Positions 1 through 8,488 of a stretch of 64,000 nt of DNA are shown in pieces (positions within the stretch are counted from its first letter, which is position 1; the number at the start of each line of letters is the position of its first letter). Position numbers and translations under genes: made by a program. This stretch comes from Erythrobacter sp. KY5 (lineage in GTDB: Bacteria > Pseudomonadota > Alphaproteobacteria > Sphingomonadales > Sphingomonadaceae), in contig NZ_CP021912.1 in assembly GCF_003264115.1 (NCBI RefSeq), positions 1,719,001-1,783,000 of the forward strand, in the 5' to 3' direction. Below the pieces are notes generated by a model. That model saw nothing but the letters and a program-made list of their open reading frames with translations, was not told the DNA's origin and made no database searches.

Positions 1-296
1 GCGCGCAGGTCGGTTCTGGGAAGCAGAGCGGTGCGGGTCAACCGCGCACCTGCCCGTGCTTGCTCCACCCTGGCCGATGCCTGATCTATCTCCAGATTGT
101 CAGCAAGTGCGCGCTCGACGAGGGTATCCAGAAACGGATCCTCAAGCGCCTCTAGCCATTGCGGTATTGCCACATCACCGCCGTTTGCATTCGCCGATAC
201 AAACTTCTCTGGCGGACTCGTAAGAACTACCGGTTCCGAGCCTGCGCAAGACGCCAGCAGAAAGGCTGAAAGACAGGAGAAAGGGGCGCGGTACAT
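1..296 (-). CDS. RND efflux outer-membrane lipoprotein, NodT/OprM family (partial)
   Basis: The minus-strand frame opens at ATG 296 (an in-frame GTG lies at 305) and runs off the window edge, so only about 98 N-terminal residues are visible. The first 17 residues form a lipoprotein signal with a lipobox, L-A-S-C, lipidated at Cys17. The following stretch reads PQWLEALEDPFLDTLVERAL and then a Q-A-S-A-R-V-E-Q-A-R helix, the usual opening of TolC/OprM/NodT outer-membrane channels. Such channels form the exit duct of a tripartite pump. The adaptor and permease of an RND pump lie 0.8 kb away in the opposite orientation, so this is probably their outer-membrane partner, although it is transcribed divergently with the TetR gene between. 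Confidence 0.85.
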   Translation of the reverse strand, partial: MYRAPFSCLSAFLLASCAGSEPVVLTSPPEKFVSANANGGDVAIPQWLEALEDPFLDTLVERALADNLEIDQASARVEQARAGARLTRTALLPRTDLR

Positions 297-343
297 TCCA
301 CGCACATAAAATAGACGATGGCGTCAGTCAATTATGATCTAGA

Positions 344-985
344 TCACAGTTCGGAATTCGACCCAGTGCCATAGAGTGCTAGGAAATTCCGGGTCCCCTT
401 CGCCACTTTCTTTTTTATCTGCGCGCGTGTTGGCGTTCCTCGTTGAAGAAACCGCCGCTCCATTGGCCATACGCCCTGCCAAAGCGCTATAAGATCCTCC
501 GCAGCTTCATTCGCATCTAGCAGTTTGAGTTCTCCGCGCTCTGCGCGCTGGGTGAGATTTGATGCAATCACTGCCTGTAGCTGTCCGGGGCCCGCCTTGT
601 AAAAGCGTTTCGCGATAGCGGTGTGCTTCTGCGCTTCGATCGTAAGAAGCCCGTCGAATGCGAGCATTTCCTCGGACGACAGCATCGTCAGGATCTGCTC
701 GCCCGCTTCGTTTAGCGCGGCCTCGATGCCTGCCGTCGACAGACTGATGCGGCCGACGATCTGCTGCAAGCCTTGCGACAGCTCACTCACCATAGACTCA
801 AAGACACCCTCCTTGTCTTTGAAATTCGAGTAGATCATCATCTTCGATACGCCCGCCTCAGCGGCTATGTGTTCGATCGCTACGCCTTCAACGCCATTTG
901 CGAAGAACAAGCGTTTGGCTGCGGCGAGCACAGCTGCATGCTTTTCCGCGCTTTTGCGTCTCCCGCGACGCGCCTGCTCACTCAT
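344..985 (-). CDS. TetR/AcrR family repressor, likely of the RND pump
   Basis: This is a 213-residue TetR-type repressor. ATG 985 is chosen over an upstream in-frame start because an AAGGA ribosome site lies just before it and the protein then begins MSEQARRG, immediately ahead of the DNA-binding domain. The N-terminal helix-turn-helix is typical: ILAAAKRLFF-like helix, IEHIAAEAGVSKMMIY recognition region, then YSNFKDKEGVF. The rest is the variable ligand-binding helical domain. It is divergent from the adaptor/permease genes, with an inverted repeat at 1016-1030 in between, so it probably represses the pump and itself. The ligand is unknown. Confidence 0.88.
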   Translation of the reverse strand: MSEQARRGRRKSAEKHAAVLAAAKRLFFANGVEGVAIEHIAAEAGVSKMMIYSNFKDKEGVFESMVSELSQGLQQIVGRISLSTAGIEAALNEAGEQILTMLSSEEMLAFDGLLTIEAQKHTAIAKRFYKAGPGQLQAVIASNLTQRAERGELKLLDANEAAEDLIALWQGVWPMERRFLQRGTPTRAQIKKKVAKGTRNFLALYGTGSNSEL

Positions 986-1015
986 CGAACTTCCTTTTAC
1001 TTGACGATATCGTAT

Positions 1016-1030
1016 GCTAAATATATTAGC
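1016..1030. promoter_or_regulatory. Candidate TetR operator
   Basis: A perfect inverted repeat with 5-base arms, GCTAA-ATATA-TTAGC, sits in the divergent promoter region between the TetR start (985) and the adaptor start (1094). Position and symmetry fit a TetR operator. Binding is inferred. Confidence 0.4.
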
Positions 1031-1093
1031 CCCGTCGTGTGGGCCAGAGGTCGGCTCCGCTAGATACCCCGCAAAGAGGAATAGCGCGAGATT

Positions 1094-2266
1094 GTGAATA
1101 AGCTCTCCCACATGCTGCGAAGCCGGTTGCCCCCCCCCGCATCATCGGCGGCTCGCGCGCTCCTTGTCTTGGCCCTTATTCTGGGCCTTATCTTAATAGC
1201 ACGGGCTGTTACCGGCGGCCAAGATGAGGATACAGCAAGCAATGCGGAACCGTCGTTACGGGTCACAACGATGGTTATCAGCTTGCAGGAAGGTCTCAAG
1301 GTAGACCGTCGGTATCCTGCGATAATTCGCGCTGAGCAGACAGCTGAACTTGGCTTTGAGGTCGCCGGCAGGGTTTCGATGGTTGCCGTCGAGATCGGCG
1401 ACCAAGTGCGTAAGGGGGCCGTGATCGCCCGGTTGCAGGCGGACAGATTGCGCGCAGCGTCAAACGAAGCGCGAGCGCAGGTTGCAGAAGCAAAAGCTTT
1501 GCTTGATCAGTACGAAGCGGAACTGGCCCGACAGACACAATTGCGAAGCCGTGATGCTACCTCGGGCCGCGCGGTGGACGATGCTCATGCAAATGTGCTG
1601 ACCGGCCGAGCACGTCTTAAAAGCGCTCAAGCTTCGCTCGATCTCGCGGCTGCTGACCTTCGCGATACTGTGCTGCGAGCACCTTTCTCAGGTCTTGTTA
1701 TCGAGCGCCAGGCCTCGGTAGGGGATCTCGCGCAGGCGCAGACCCCGATCGTCACGATGATTGAATCCGGAAGTCTCGAAGCCCGTGCCTCGCTGCCGGT
1801 CGATGTGGCCAGAGCGTTGCGACCAGGTTCGAGCGTAAACCTTTTTGTGGACGACCTCGTCTTCTCAGGACGAGTGAAATCTGTGCTTCCGACAGTATCG
1901 GATGCAGCACAATCCGCGACGATTATCGTTTCAATACCCCAAAACGCATCGATCTCTGAAGGTAAGGCCGCAGAAATAGCTATAGAACAATCGGTGTCTG
2001 GCGAGGGCATCTGGGTGCCTGTCACAGCTCTTGTTAGTGACCTGAAAGGCCTGTTTGCGATTCAGGTGGTCGAAGAACGTGAGGCGGGCTGGGTTGTGAG
2101 GCGTGTGCCGGTGGAAGTCCTCTACAGCTCTTCAGATCGAGCTTACGTATCGGGTTCATTTAAGGGGCAAGCCGAAGTTATTGCAGGCGGTTCTCATCGT
2201 GTTCTGCCCGGGCAGGTCGTCGAAACCAAGCGTGTCGCTGGTCGCAGTGTCGAGCCGACACCGTGA
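1094..2266 (+). CDS. RND efflux periplasmic adaptor (HlyD/MFP family)
   Basis: This 390-residue protein has an N-terminal membrane anchor (about residues 18-40, rich in Leu/Ala/Ile), a lipoyl-like half (AELGFEVAGRVSMVAVEIGDQV), a long alpha-hairpin of roughly residues 110-185 rich in Ala, Glu, Gln and Arg, the returning lipoyl half (LRAPFSGLVIERQASVGDLA) and C-terminal beta-barrel domains. This is the order of membrane-fusion adaptors that join an RND permease to an outer-membrane channel. The start is GTG 1094; ATG 1112 is an alternative. The stop overlaps the permease start by four bases (GTGA), so the two are translationally coupled. Substrate is not evident. Confidence 0.9.
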   Translation: MNKLSHMLRSRLPPPASSAARALLVLALILGLILIARAVTGGQDEDTASNAEPSLRVTTMVISLQEGLKVDRRYPAIIRAEQTAELGFEVAGRVSMVAVEIGDQVRKGAVIARLQADRLRAASNEARAQVAEAKALLDQYEAELARQTQLRSRDATSGRAVDDAHANVLTGRARLKSAQASLDLAAADLRDTVLRAPFSGLVIERQASVGDLAQAQTPIVTMIESGSLEARASLPVDVARALRPGSSVNLFVDDLVFSGRVKSVLPTVSDAAQSATIIVSIPQNASISEGKAAEIAIEQSVSGEGIWVPVTALVSDLKGLFAIQVVEEREAGWVVRRVPVEVLYSSSDRAYVSGSFKGQAEVIAGGSHRVLPGQVVETKRVAGRSVEPTP

Positions 2267-5200
2267 TTTCAGCGCTCTTCAATCGGCGTTCGTTGATCCT
2301 GGTGGTCGCGTTCATCGCCGCAGTCGGTATCGCCGCGATCCAGAATTTGCCCCGCGCAGAGGATCCGACAATCAAGGCGCGCAGTGCGGCCATCACAACA
2401 CTCTATCCCGGTGCTGACGCACAACGGGTCGAGGCGTTATTGAGCCAGCCCATTGAAGAAGAAGTCCGCACGCTTGAGCAGGTCGATAGTGTTTCATCCG
2501 TATCACGTGCTGGCGTTTCGATTGTTAGCATCGTCCTCAAAGACGAAATTACCGAAACAGCGCCGGTCTGGTCGCGCGTTCGTGATTTGCTATCCGATCT
2601 TGAGGGCACACTTCCCGACGATGCGTCTACGCCTGATCTCGATGATGAGGGCGGGTACGCGTATACAGTAGCGGTAGCGGTAAAGTGGGACGCGCCCTCG
2701 CCTGCCAACCAGATATTCCTGCAACGTTATGGAGATGAGCTGGGCGACAGGCTTCGTTCAATACCAGGTACCGATCATGTCGAAGTCCATGGCAGTCTTC
2801 CGGAAATCATCCGGGTCGATATCGACCAGCAGTCAATACGTGCCGCTGGCTTAACGCTCGAAGACGTCGCGCGAACGCTCGCTCAGGCCGATGTCCGCGG
2901 ATCGGCCGGGAACGTTGCAAACGCGCAGACAACCATGACGGTGGAATTGACCGGGGCTTTTGACAGCTTGTCGCGGCTTCGGTCCGTCCCTTTGATCTCA
3001 GCAGGGGGAGAGACCCTGAGTCTTGGCGACGTCGCAACGCTTACCCGCACGACGTCAGATCCACCATCTGTAGTGACGACCCACAACGGTGTCACAGCGG
3101 TGATTGTGGGCTCCCGAATGCAGCTTGGCCAGAGGGTGGACCTTTGGGTTCCGCAAGTGCTCGCGGCAGTTGAGGAGTTCAGAGCTCGACAGGCCGATGG
3201 CATCGCGGTCGAAGTGATCTTCGAACAAGCAAGTTATACGACTGATCGGTTGACCAGTGTCTTGGTTACACTGCTCCAAGGCCTTCTCATCGTCGTCGCG
3301 GTGCTGATCCTCACAATGGGCATCCGGTCTGCGATCAGCGTCGGCATCACTATTCCTTTGGTCGCATTGCTAACACTTGGTGTGTTTCCTTTTGTCGGTC
3401 TTGAGCTGCATCAGATGTCGATCGTCGGCATCATCGTCGCTCTAGGGCTGATGGTCGACAACGCGATCATCATGACAAATGATATTCGTGACGATCTCGC
3501 ACACGGCGAAAGTTTTGCCCAGGCTGCGACCGGCGCCATCCGAAAGCTGTTTTTTCCGTTATTGGCATCAACCACAACTACCATGCTCGCATTCTCCCCG
3601 ATCGTGATGGCGCCGGGAGCGGGCGGCGAATTCGTTGGGCCTATGGCTTTCGCAGTGCTCTGCGCTTTGTTCAGCTCTTTTGTGATTTCGATGTTCATCG
3701 TGCCGGCCTTGTCACCAATCCTTTTCAAGGAAGGGCCCAGAGCATCGGAGACCACAGGGCGATATGATTGGCTCAAAAACGGGGTCGAATTACCAAATCT
3801 TGCCCGGCGGTTTCGCGGGATCGTCGGTTTTTTTCTGCATCGCCCTCGATTGGCCCTTGCTGCTTCATTTCTGATCCCATTGATTGGATTTGTAGCGCTT
3901 CCAACGATACCCACCGCGTTCTTCCCGGCAACAGATCGAGATCAGTTTCGGATCGAAGTGCGGATGGCGCAGGCCAGCTCGATTTACGCGAGCGCCCAAA
4001 TTGTGAAGCGCATAGATCAAGCGATCCGGGAAGAAGAAGGCGTCGCCGAAGTCCTCGCGACCGTCGGGGCAGCTTCACCGCAACTCTATTACAATGCGCA
4101 GAGCTCTGAGAGCCAGAATCCCGCTTTTGCCGACCTCGTCATCGACACTGACAGCGATGCGGATACTGCGCGGCTTGTCCCCCTCCTTCAGCAAAAGCTT
4201 TCGGACCAATTCCCGGAAGCCTCGATTGCCGTGATCCAGTATGGGTTTGGGCCGCCGCTGGCTACTCCGGTCGAGATGCGGATCATCGGGACCGAGTTCG
4301 AAACACTCGCACAGCTCGGTGTCGAGGCGGCGAGCATTCTGGCCAATATTGACGGCGTGGTGGGGGCGCGTGCTGCCGTTCACCGCGACGCCGCCAAAAT
4401 CGAAGTTGATGTCAACGAGGTCGCAACAGCAAGAGCCGGCTTGAGTCTCGGCGATGTGGCGCGACAACTCGACAATGCGCTGATCGGTCAAGCCGGCGGC
4501 TTTGTCCTTGAAGAAACCGAACAGCTTCCTGTCCTGGTCCGCTTCCCCGAGGACCAGAGAGACAGTATTGCTGACGTTGAGAGCATCTCTCTGACCCCTC
4601 CAAGCAGGGTAAGTCAGTCCGGTGTGCCGCTATCGTCCATTGGTTCGGTGCGGATTGTGCCCGCTTGGGTCGACTTGCAGCGTCTCGATGGCGAGCGAAT
4701 TCAGGTCGTGTCGAGTTTCGTTGCAAAGGGTTATGATTCTTCAGTCATCCTTGCTGAGTTTCAATCAGAGCTTGAAGAGCAAGGTTTCCAGCTTCCGCCT
4801 GGCTATCGCATCGAGTGGGGCGGAGAAGCAGAAGCGCGCGGGGATGCCATCACCCAACTGTTGAGCCAGGTGGCAATACTGCTGGTGATTGCTGTCACGA
4901 TCCTCGTTCTTGTTTTCAATTCCTTTCGCAGGATGCTCATTGTGGCGGGCTCCGGTGTTATAGCCATCGGTTTCGGCTTTTTCGCTCTTTTTGTGAGCGG
5001 CCACGACTTCGCTTTTCTCATCATTGTGGGTGTGATGGGCCTGATCGGTGTCGGCATAAATGACACGATCGTGGTCATCTCGGCGCTTGATGAAGACGAG
5101 GAGGCGCGCACTGGCGATCCTGATGCAATCAGAGATGTCGTAACCGGATCGGTCGCGCGCCATGTCTGGTCAACGACCATCACAACCGCCGGTGGCTTCA

Positions 5201-5385
5201 TTCCACTTGCACTCTTTCCCGGCGAATTCTGGCCTCCATTCGCGCAGACATTTGCTGGCGGGCTGCTGGGCCTGACAGTGATTGCGTTCATCTACACTCC
5301 GGCTGCTTATCTGCTCGCGGTTCGGGCGCGGCATCGGTCGCGCGAGCACCCGATATCGCCAGCGAAAACAGTGCCAGCGACATGA
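2263..5385 (+). CDS. RND family efflux permease (AcrB/hydrophobe type)
   Basis: At 1040 residues this has the normal length of an inner-membrane RND pump. It starts with one membrane helix (SLILVVAFIAAVGIAAIQNL), has two large periplasmic loops and two groups of membrane helices. The central helices contain GLMVDNAIIMTNDIRDDL, the place of the proton-relay acidic residues, and the second half has the matching VGINDTIVVISALDEDEE. The GTG start overlaps the end of the adaptor gene. With the adaptor and probably the lipoprotein at 1-296 it forms a proton-driven tripartite exporter. Substrate is unknown; a role in exporting aromatic compounds or their metabolites would fit the neighbourhood but is only inferred. 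Confidence 0.92.
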   Translation: MISALFNRRSLILVVAFIAAVGIAAIQNLPRAEDPTIKARSAAITTLYPGADAQRVEALLSQPIEEEVRTLEQVDSVSSVSRAGVSIVSIVLKDEITETAPVWSRVRDLLSDLEGTLPDDASTPDLDDEGGYAYTVAVAVKWDAPSPANQIFLQRYGDELGDRLRSIPGTDHVEVHGSLPEIIRVDIDQQSIRAAGLTLEDVARTLAQADVRGSAGNVANAQTTMTVELTGAFDSLSRLRSVPLISAGGETLSLGDVATLTRTTSDPPSVVTTHNGVTAVIVGSRMQLGQRVDLWVPQVLAAVEEFRARQADGIAVEVIFEQASYTTDRLTSVLVTLLQGLLIVVAVLILTMGIRSAISVGITIPLVALLTLGVFPFVGLELHQMSIVGIIVALGLMVDNAIIMTNDIRDDLAHGESFAQAATGAIRKLFFPLLASTTTTMLAFSPIVMAPGAGGEFVGPMAFAVLCALFSSFVISMFIVPALSPILFKEGPRASETTGRYDWLKNGVELPNLARRFRGIVGFFLHRPRLALAASFLIPLIGFVALPTIPTAFFPATDRDQFRIEVRMAQASSIYASAQIVKRIDQAIREEEGVAEVLATVGAASPQLYYNAQSSESQNPAFADLVIDTDSDADTARLVPLLQQKLSDQFPEASIAVIQYGFGPPLATPVEMRIIGTEFETLAQLGVEAASILANIDGVVGARAAVHRDAAKIEVDVNEVATARAGLSLGDVARQLDNALIGQAGGFVLEETEQLPVLVRFPEDQRDSIADVESISLTPPSRVSQSGVPLSSIGSVRIVPAWVDLQRLDGERIQVVSSFVAKGYDSSVILAEFQSELEEQGFQLPPGYRIEWGGEAEARGDAITQLLSQVAILLVIAVTILVLVFNSFRRMLIVAGSGVIAIGFGFFALFVSGHDFAFLIIVGVMGLIGVGINDTIVVISALDEDEEARTGDPDAIRDVVTGSVARHVWSTTITTAGGFIPLALFPGEFWPPFAQTFAGGLLGLTVIAFIYTPAAYLLAVRARHRSREHPISPAKTVPAT

Positions 5386-5440
5386 GTTCTCGCCGCCACA
5401 ATAGACTCAGGTCACCGCAGATTATTAAAGGAAGCGCACC

Positions 5441-5665
5441 ATGCCGCACGTAATTGGCGAGCCTTGTCTGGGGGTGAAAGACGCGTCGTGCGTCGAGGTC
5501 TGCCCCGTCGCATGCATCCATGACGACGGTGACCGATTCAAAATCGATCCGAAAGTCTGCATCGATTGTGGAGCTTGTGTGATTGTCTGCCCCGTAAGCG
5601 CGATCACGCATTGCGACGATGAACCCACGGAATGGCGCAATTTCAACGCAGCACAAGGCAGCTGA
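5441..5665 (+). CDS. 7Fe-type bacterial ferredoxin
   Basis: A 74-residue ferredoxin with Cys at 9, 17, 21, 25, 40, 43, 46 and 50. In FdxA/FdxC-type 7Fe ferredoxins the equivalent of Cys9, 17 and 50 holds a 3Fe-4S cluster and the equivalent of Cys21, 40, 43 and 46 holds a 4Fe-4S cluster, so the pattern fits closely. An AAAGGA ribosome site precedes the ATG. It is soluble and would carry low-potential electrons in the cytoplasm. The next gene encodes an FprA-like NADPH-dependent flavoprotein domain fused to a 4Fe-4S domain. Because FprA-type reductases are known partners of 7Fe ferredoxins, this protein is probably their electron shuttle. It could also serve oxygenases elsewhere in the locus. 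Confidence 0.9.
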   Translation: MPHVIGEPCLGVKDASCVEVCPVACIHDDGDRFKIDPKVCIDCGACVIVCPVSAITHCDDEPTEWRNFNAAQGS

Positions 5666-5728
5666 CTGGAATGCGCGCAATGGCAAAATTGCCGACCAAA
5701 GAATGAATTAGCAAGGAACCCCTAACCC

Positions 5729-8209
5729 ATGCTTGGCCCCGCTGAACTCGTTATGCGCATTGCCGCTCGCCTCGGGTATTCCTTCGACGGTGTCGATGTC
5801 GAAGCAAGCACCGACGAGATGCTCGCGAAGCTGGAAGATCACGGCCCGATAGGCAGCGATCCTGTCGAGGCCGACGAGACCTCCCTACCCAGAACGCCGT
5901 TCACCAGCCACGTCCCTTTCCGGCAGAAAGCCATAGCGCGCATGAGATGGCGCGACTTCCTAAGACTTGTTCCCCAAATGCCCCATTTCGGAAAGCAGAC
6001 ACAAAGGGCGGCCAAGTTTTGGGACGAAACCTATTCCCCATACCGTCGGCATATCGATCCTGAAGAAATCGAAGAACTCACGCAGCTCATGAAGGAGAAA
6101 GGAGCACTCGAGGTTGGATTTCTCCCGAATGTAGATCCGAAGTTGATTTTCGCCGGCAAGTCGCTGCCCGAACGACATGCAATCTTGTTTACTGTCGAGA
6201 TGCTCAAAGAGGAGATTCAGACTGCGCCGTCCGCCCGTGCGAGCACGGAGGTCATGCGTGGCTACGCCGATCTCGGCGAGATCGCATCGGACGCATGCGA
6301 GTGGCTGCGAGGGCGCGGCTTTGCAGCCTATCCGGGCACTAATTTGGGCGGTCAGTCGGATTACCCGGCTATGGCGGAAGCGGCGGGAATCGGTGCGATC
6401 GGTTACCATGGTCTTCTGATTGGGCCCACGGCCGGTGCTCGCATGCGGATTTGCGCGATCTATGTTGGGATCGAAAACCTTCCTGAACCGGAAAACCCCT
6501 ATTTGTGGATCCGCGAGGTCTGCGCCGACTGCCGCAAATGCGTCCGATCCTGTCCGCCCGGCGCGATCGAGGCCAAGCCAGTCGATAAGGCGAATGGATA
6601 CAAGCGCGCGATCAGGGCCACGGCCTGCCGCGACTATTTTGCTCGCAATTGGGGTTGCGCGATTTGCGTCAAGGTGTGCCCCTTCAGCGAGCTTGGATAC
6701 GACAAGATCAAGCGAGGATACGATCAGGCAAGAAGAGCGCTCTTGCCGCGACCCGGCGAACCCAGACCCGGAAAAGCGCTCGACGACGAAGAAGGTCCGC
6801 GGATTGCTGTTGTCGGCGCCGGGCCAGCGGGAATGTACCTGGCTAAGTCGATCCTGGATGGGCACCCAACTGCGCAGGTCGATCTTATAGAGCGACTTAA
6901 CTTCCCTCACGGGCTTGTACGGTATGGCGTAGCACCGGATCACCCTGAAGTGCGTGCCAAAGGTTGGGGGTACGACCGAATGCTCGAGCATCCACGCATT
7001 CGTTTTCTGGGAGGTATTGAGCTAGGCAAAGACACTAACATCGAACAGCTGCGCTCGTGTTATGATGCCGTCGGACTGTGCACTGGCGCTAGTGCGTCCC
7101 GCAAGTTAGGCCTTGAAGGCGAAGGCCTCCCTGGAAGCATTCACGCGCCGGATTTCGTGCGATGGTATAATGCCCATCCCGACTACCGAGACCTCGACCC
7201 ACGGATCGGGAGGAGCGTTGTAATCATCGGTCATGGTAATGTAGCACTTGATACGGCCCGGATGCTGCTCAGCGATCCTTCTCACCTCATTACTACCGAC
7301 ATGATGCCCGAAGCCGCCGTGCGATTTGCGTCCTCGCAGGTCGAAAACGTAACGATAATTGGTAGACAGGGGCCTTCACAAACCAGTTTCACTCCGAAAG
7401 AACTGGTCGAGCTTTCAGAGGTCCCTGGCGTCCAGATCGTTGTTGATCCGCTTTCCCTTGAGCTCGACGAGGCTATCCCGCTCAATGACGCGCAAGCTGA
7501 ACGCCGTAGACAGCGCAATCTCGAGCTTTTCAGGGGTTGGAGTCAGCAAGAGCTCGATAAGGACAAGCGACCTGTTCGGCTGAGCTTTGGATTGAGCCCA
7601 CAGCGGATCGTCGGAGAGCATCGCATTGAGAGTTTGATTTGCGACCAGACCTTCGTCGTCAAGGAAAATGGACGCCCTCAGCACATGCTCATGGGAAAAA
7701 CGATCGAACTGCGTTGCGATACCGTCATTCAATCAATCGGTTTTCGAAGCGAGCCTCTGGCAGGCCTGCCCTTTGACTTCGAAAGGTCACGTCTTCCAAT
7801 TGGGCCGGGAGGGCGGATTTTGGATGAGAAGGGAGTTGCGATCCCCTTGGTCTACGCTTCCGGATGGGCTCGGCGAGGCGCTACTGGAGTGATTGGAACG
7901 AACAAAATTGATGCTGAAGAGGTCGCTCAAGCCATTCTCGAGGATCTCGAGCAGAATCGAAGCCGGGTGGGAGCGCGAGGGCTCCCTGAAAGCAAAGCGA
8001 GGGCAACGCTTGCCGATTGGCTGGATGTATCACGCGAAGAAAAACGGCGAGGAGCAATTCGAGGTCATGGGCCGCTAAGGTTTCGTGATGGGATCGAGGT
8101 GTCCGAATGGCTGAAGAGCCATGGAAGAAAGCGACTTAACGATCCGACGATGGCGCCAGAGCATCCGGAAGTTGGCAGACCGGACGCCTCACGGATCAAT
8201 TTGTCATAG
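5729..8209 (+). CDS. Fusion: reductive-dehalogenase/QueG-like 4Fe-4S domain + FprA-type ferredoxin reductase
   Basis: This 826-residue protein joins two families. Residues about 100-335 resemble the core of reductive dehalogenases and QueG: the segment AAGIGAIGYHGLLIGP (219-233) precedes two ferredoxin-like clusters, Cys265/268/271/275-Pro and Cys300/310/313/317-Pro. From about residue 357 an adrenodoxin-reductase/FprA flavoprotein follows, with the FAD motif VVGAGPAGMYLA, the segment FPHGLVRYGVAPDHP, a second nucleotide motif (IIGHGNVALDTA) and the C-terminal ASGWARRGATGVIGTNKIDA typical of that family. There is no Tat or Sec signal, so it is cytoplasmic. It would pass electrons from NADPH through FAD to the Fe-S clusters and possibly cobalamin. 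A ferredoxin gene lies 63 bases upstream. Cobalamin binding and substrate are unproven; other reductase fusions are known in dehalogenases but with a different reductase type. Confidence 0.82.
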   Translation: MLGPAELVMRIAARLGYSFDGVDVEASTDEMLAKLEDHGPIGSDPVEADETSLPRTPFTSHVPFRQKAIARMRWRDFLRLVPQMPHFGKQTQRAAKFWDETYSPYRRHIDPEEIEELTQLMKEKGALEVGFLPNVDPKLIFAGKSLPERHAILFTVEMLKEEIQTAPSARASTEVMRGYADLGEIASDACEWLRGRGFAAYPGTNLGGQSDYPAMAEAAGIGAIGYHGLLIGPTAGARMRICAIYVGIENLPEPENPYLWIREVCADCRKCVRSCPPGAIEAKPVDKANGYKRAIRATACRDYFARNWGCAICVKVCPFSELGYDKIKRGYDQARRALLPRPGEPRPGKALDDEEGPRIAVVGAGPAGMYLAKSILDGHPTAQVDLIERLNFPHGLVRYGVAPDHPEVRAKGWGYDRMLEHPRIRFLGGIELGKDTNIEQLRSCYDAVGLCTGASASRKLGLEGEGLPGSIHAPDFVRWYNAHPDYRDLDPRIGRSVVIIGHGNVALDTARMLLSDPSHLITTDMMPEAAVRFASSQVENVTIIGRQGPSQTSFTPKELVELSEVPGVQIVVDPLSLELDEAIPLNDAQAERRRQRNLELFRGWSQQELDKDKRPVRLSFGLSPQRIVGEHRIESLICDQTFVVKENGRPQHMLMGKTIELRCDTVIQSIGFRSEPLAGLPFDFERSRLPIGPGGRILDEKGVAIPLVYASGWARRGATGVIGTNKIDAEEVAQAILEDLEQNRSRVGARGLPESKARATLADWLDVSREEKRRGAIRGHGPLRFRDGIEVSEWLKSHGRKRLNDPTMAPEHPEVGRPDASRINLS

Positions 8210-8488
8210 CCGATCAGTTGGCCGCTTTGGGAAAGCACAAAGGACAAATTGGAAGAGCCATCGCGCAATCTCGCAGCGTGTCTCGGTCATGCTGTGCAGG
8301 AAAGTGGCGCGCGTCGGCGGACGAACGCCGCACAGGCAATATCAACATGGATGCGCCATGCTAAACAAGTTCAGGTCAATCGGCTTCGAACCGCCCGAAC
8401 AGTAGCGAACGAGCTGTTTGGGCTGCGCCTGGCCAGCGCCCGGCCGGCAGTCGGTGGATGTCCCTCTCGGGCGATTTTTACATGGCGT

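Noticed and set aside
5386..5728. Cobalamin riboswitch expected before the Rdh-like genes
   Set aside because: The leaders before 5441 and 5729 (and before 15246) are too short and show no B12-box-like segment.
5960..6991. Long minus-strand open frame (343 residues) antisense to the Rdh-FprA fusion
   Set aside because: The plus strand has clear Fe-S and flavoprotein motifs over the same bases; the antisense product is rich in Arg/Ser without recognisable motifs and is an effect of high-GC codon use.
8210..8488. Possible gene between the Rdh-FprA fusion and the monooxygenase/reductase
   Set aside because: Frames are short, without ribosome sites or motifs; a run reading TDQFVIADQLAALGKH looked protein-like but has no start and no recognisable relation.
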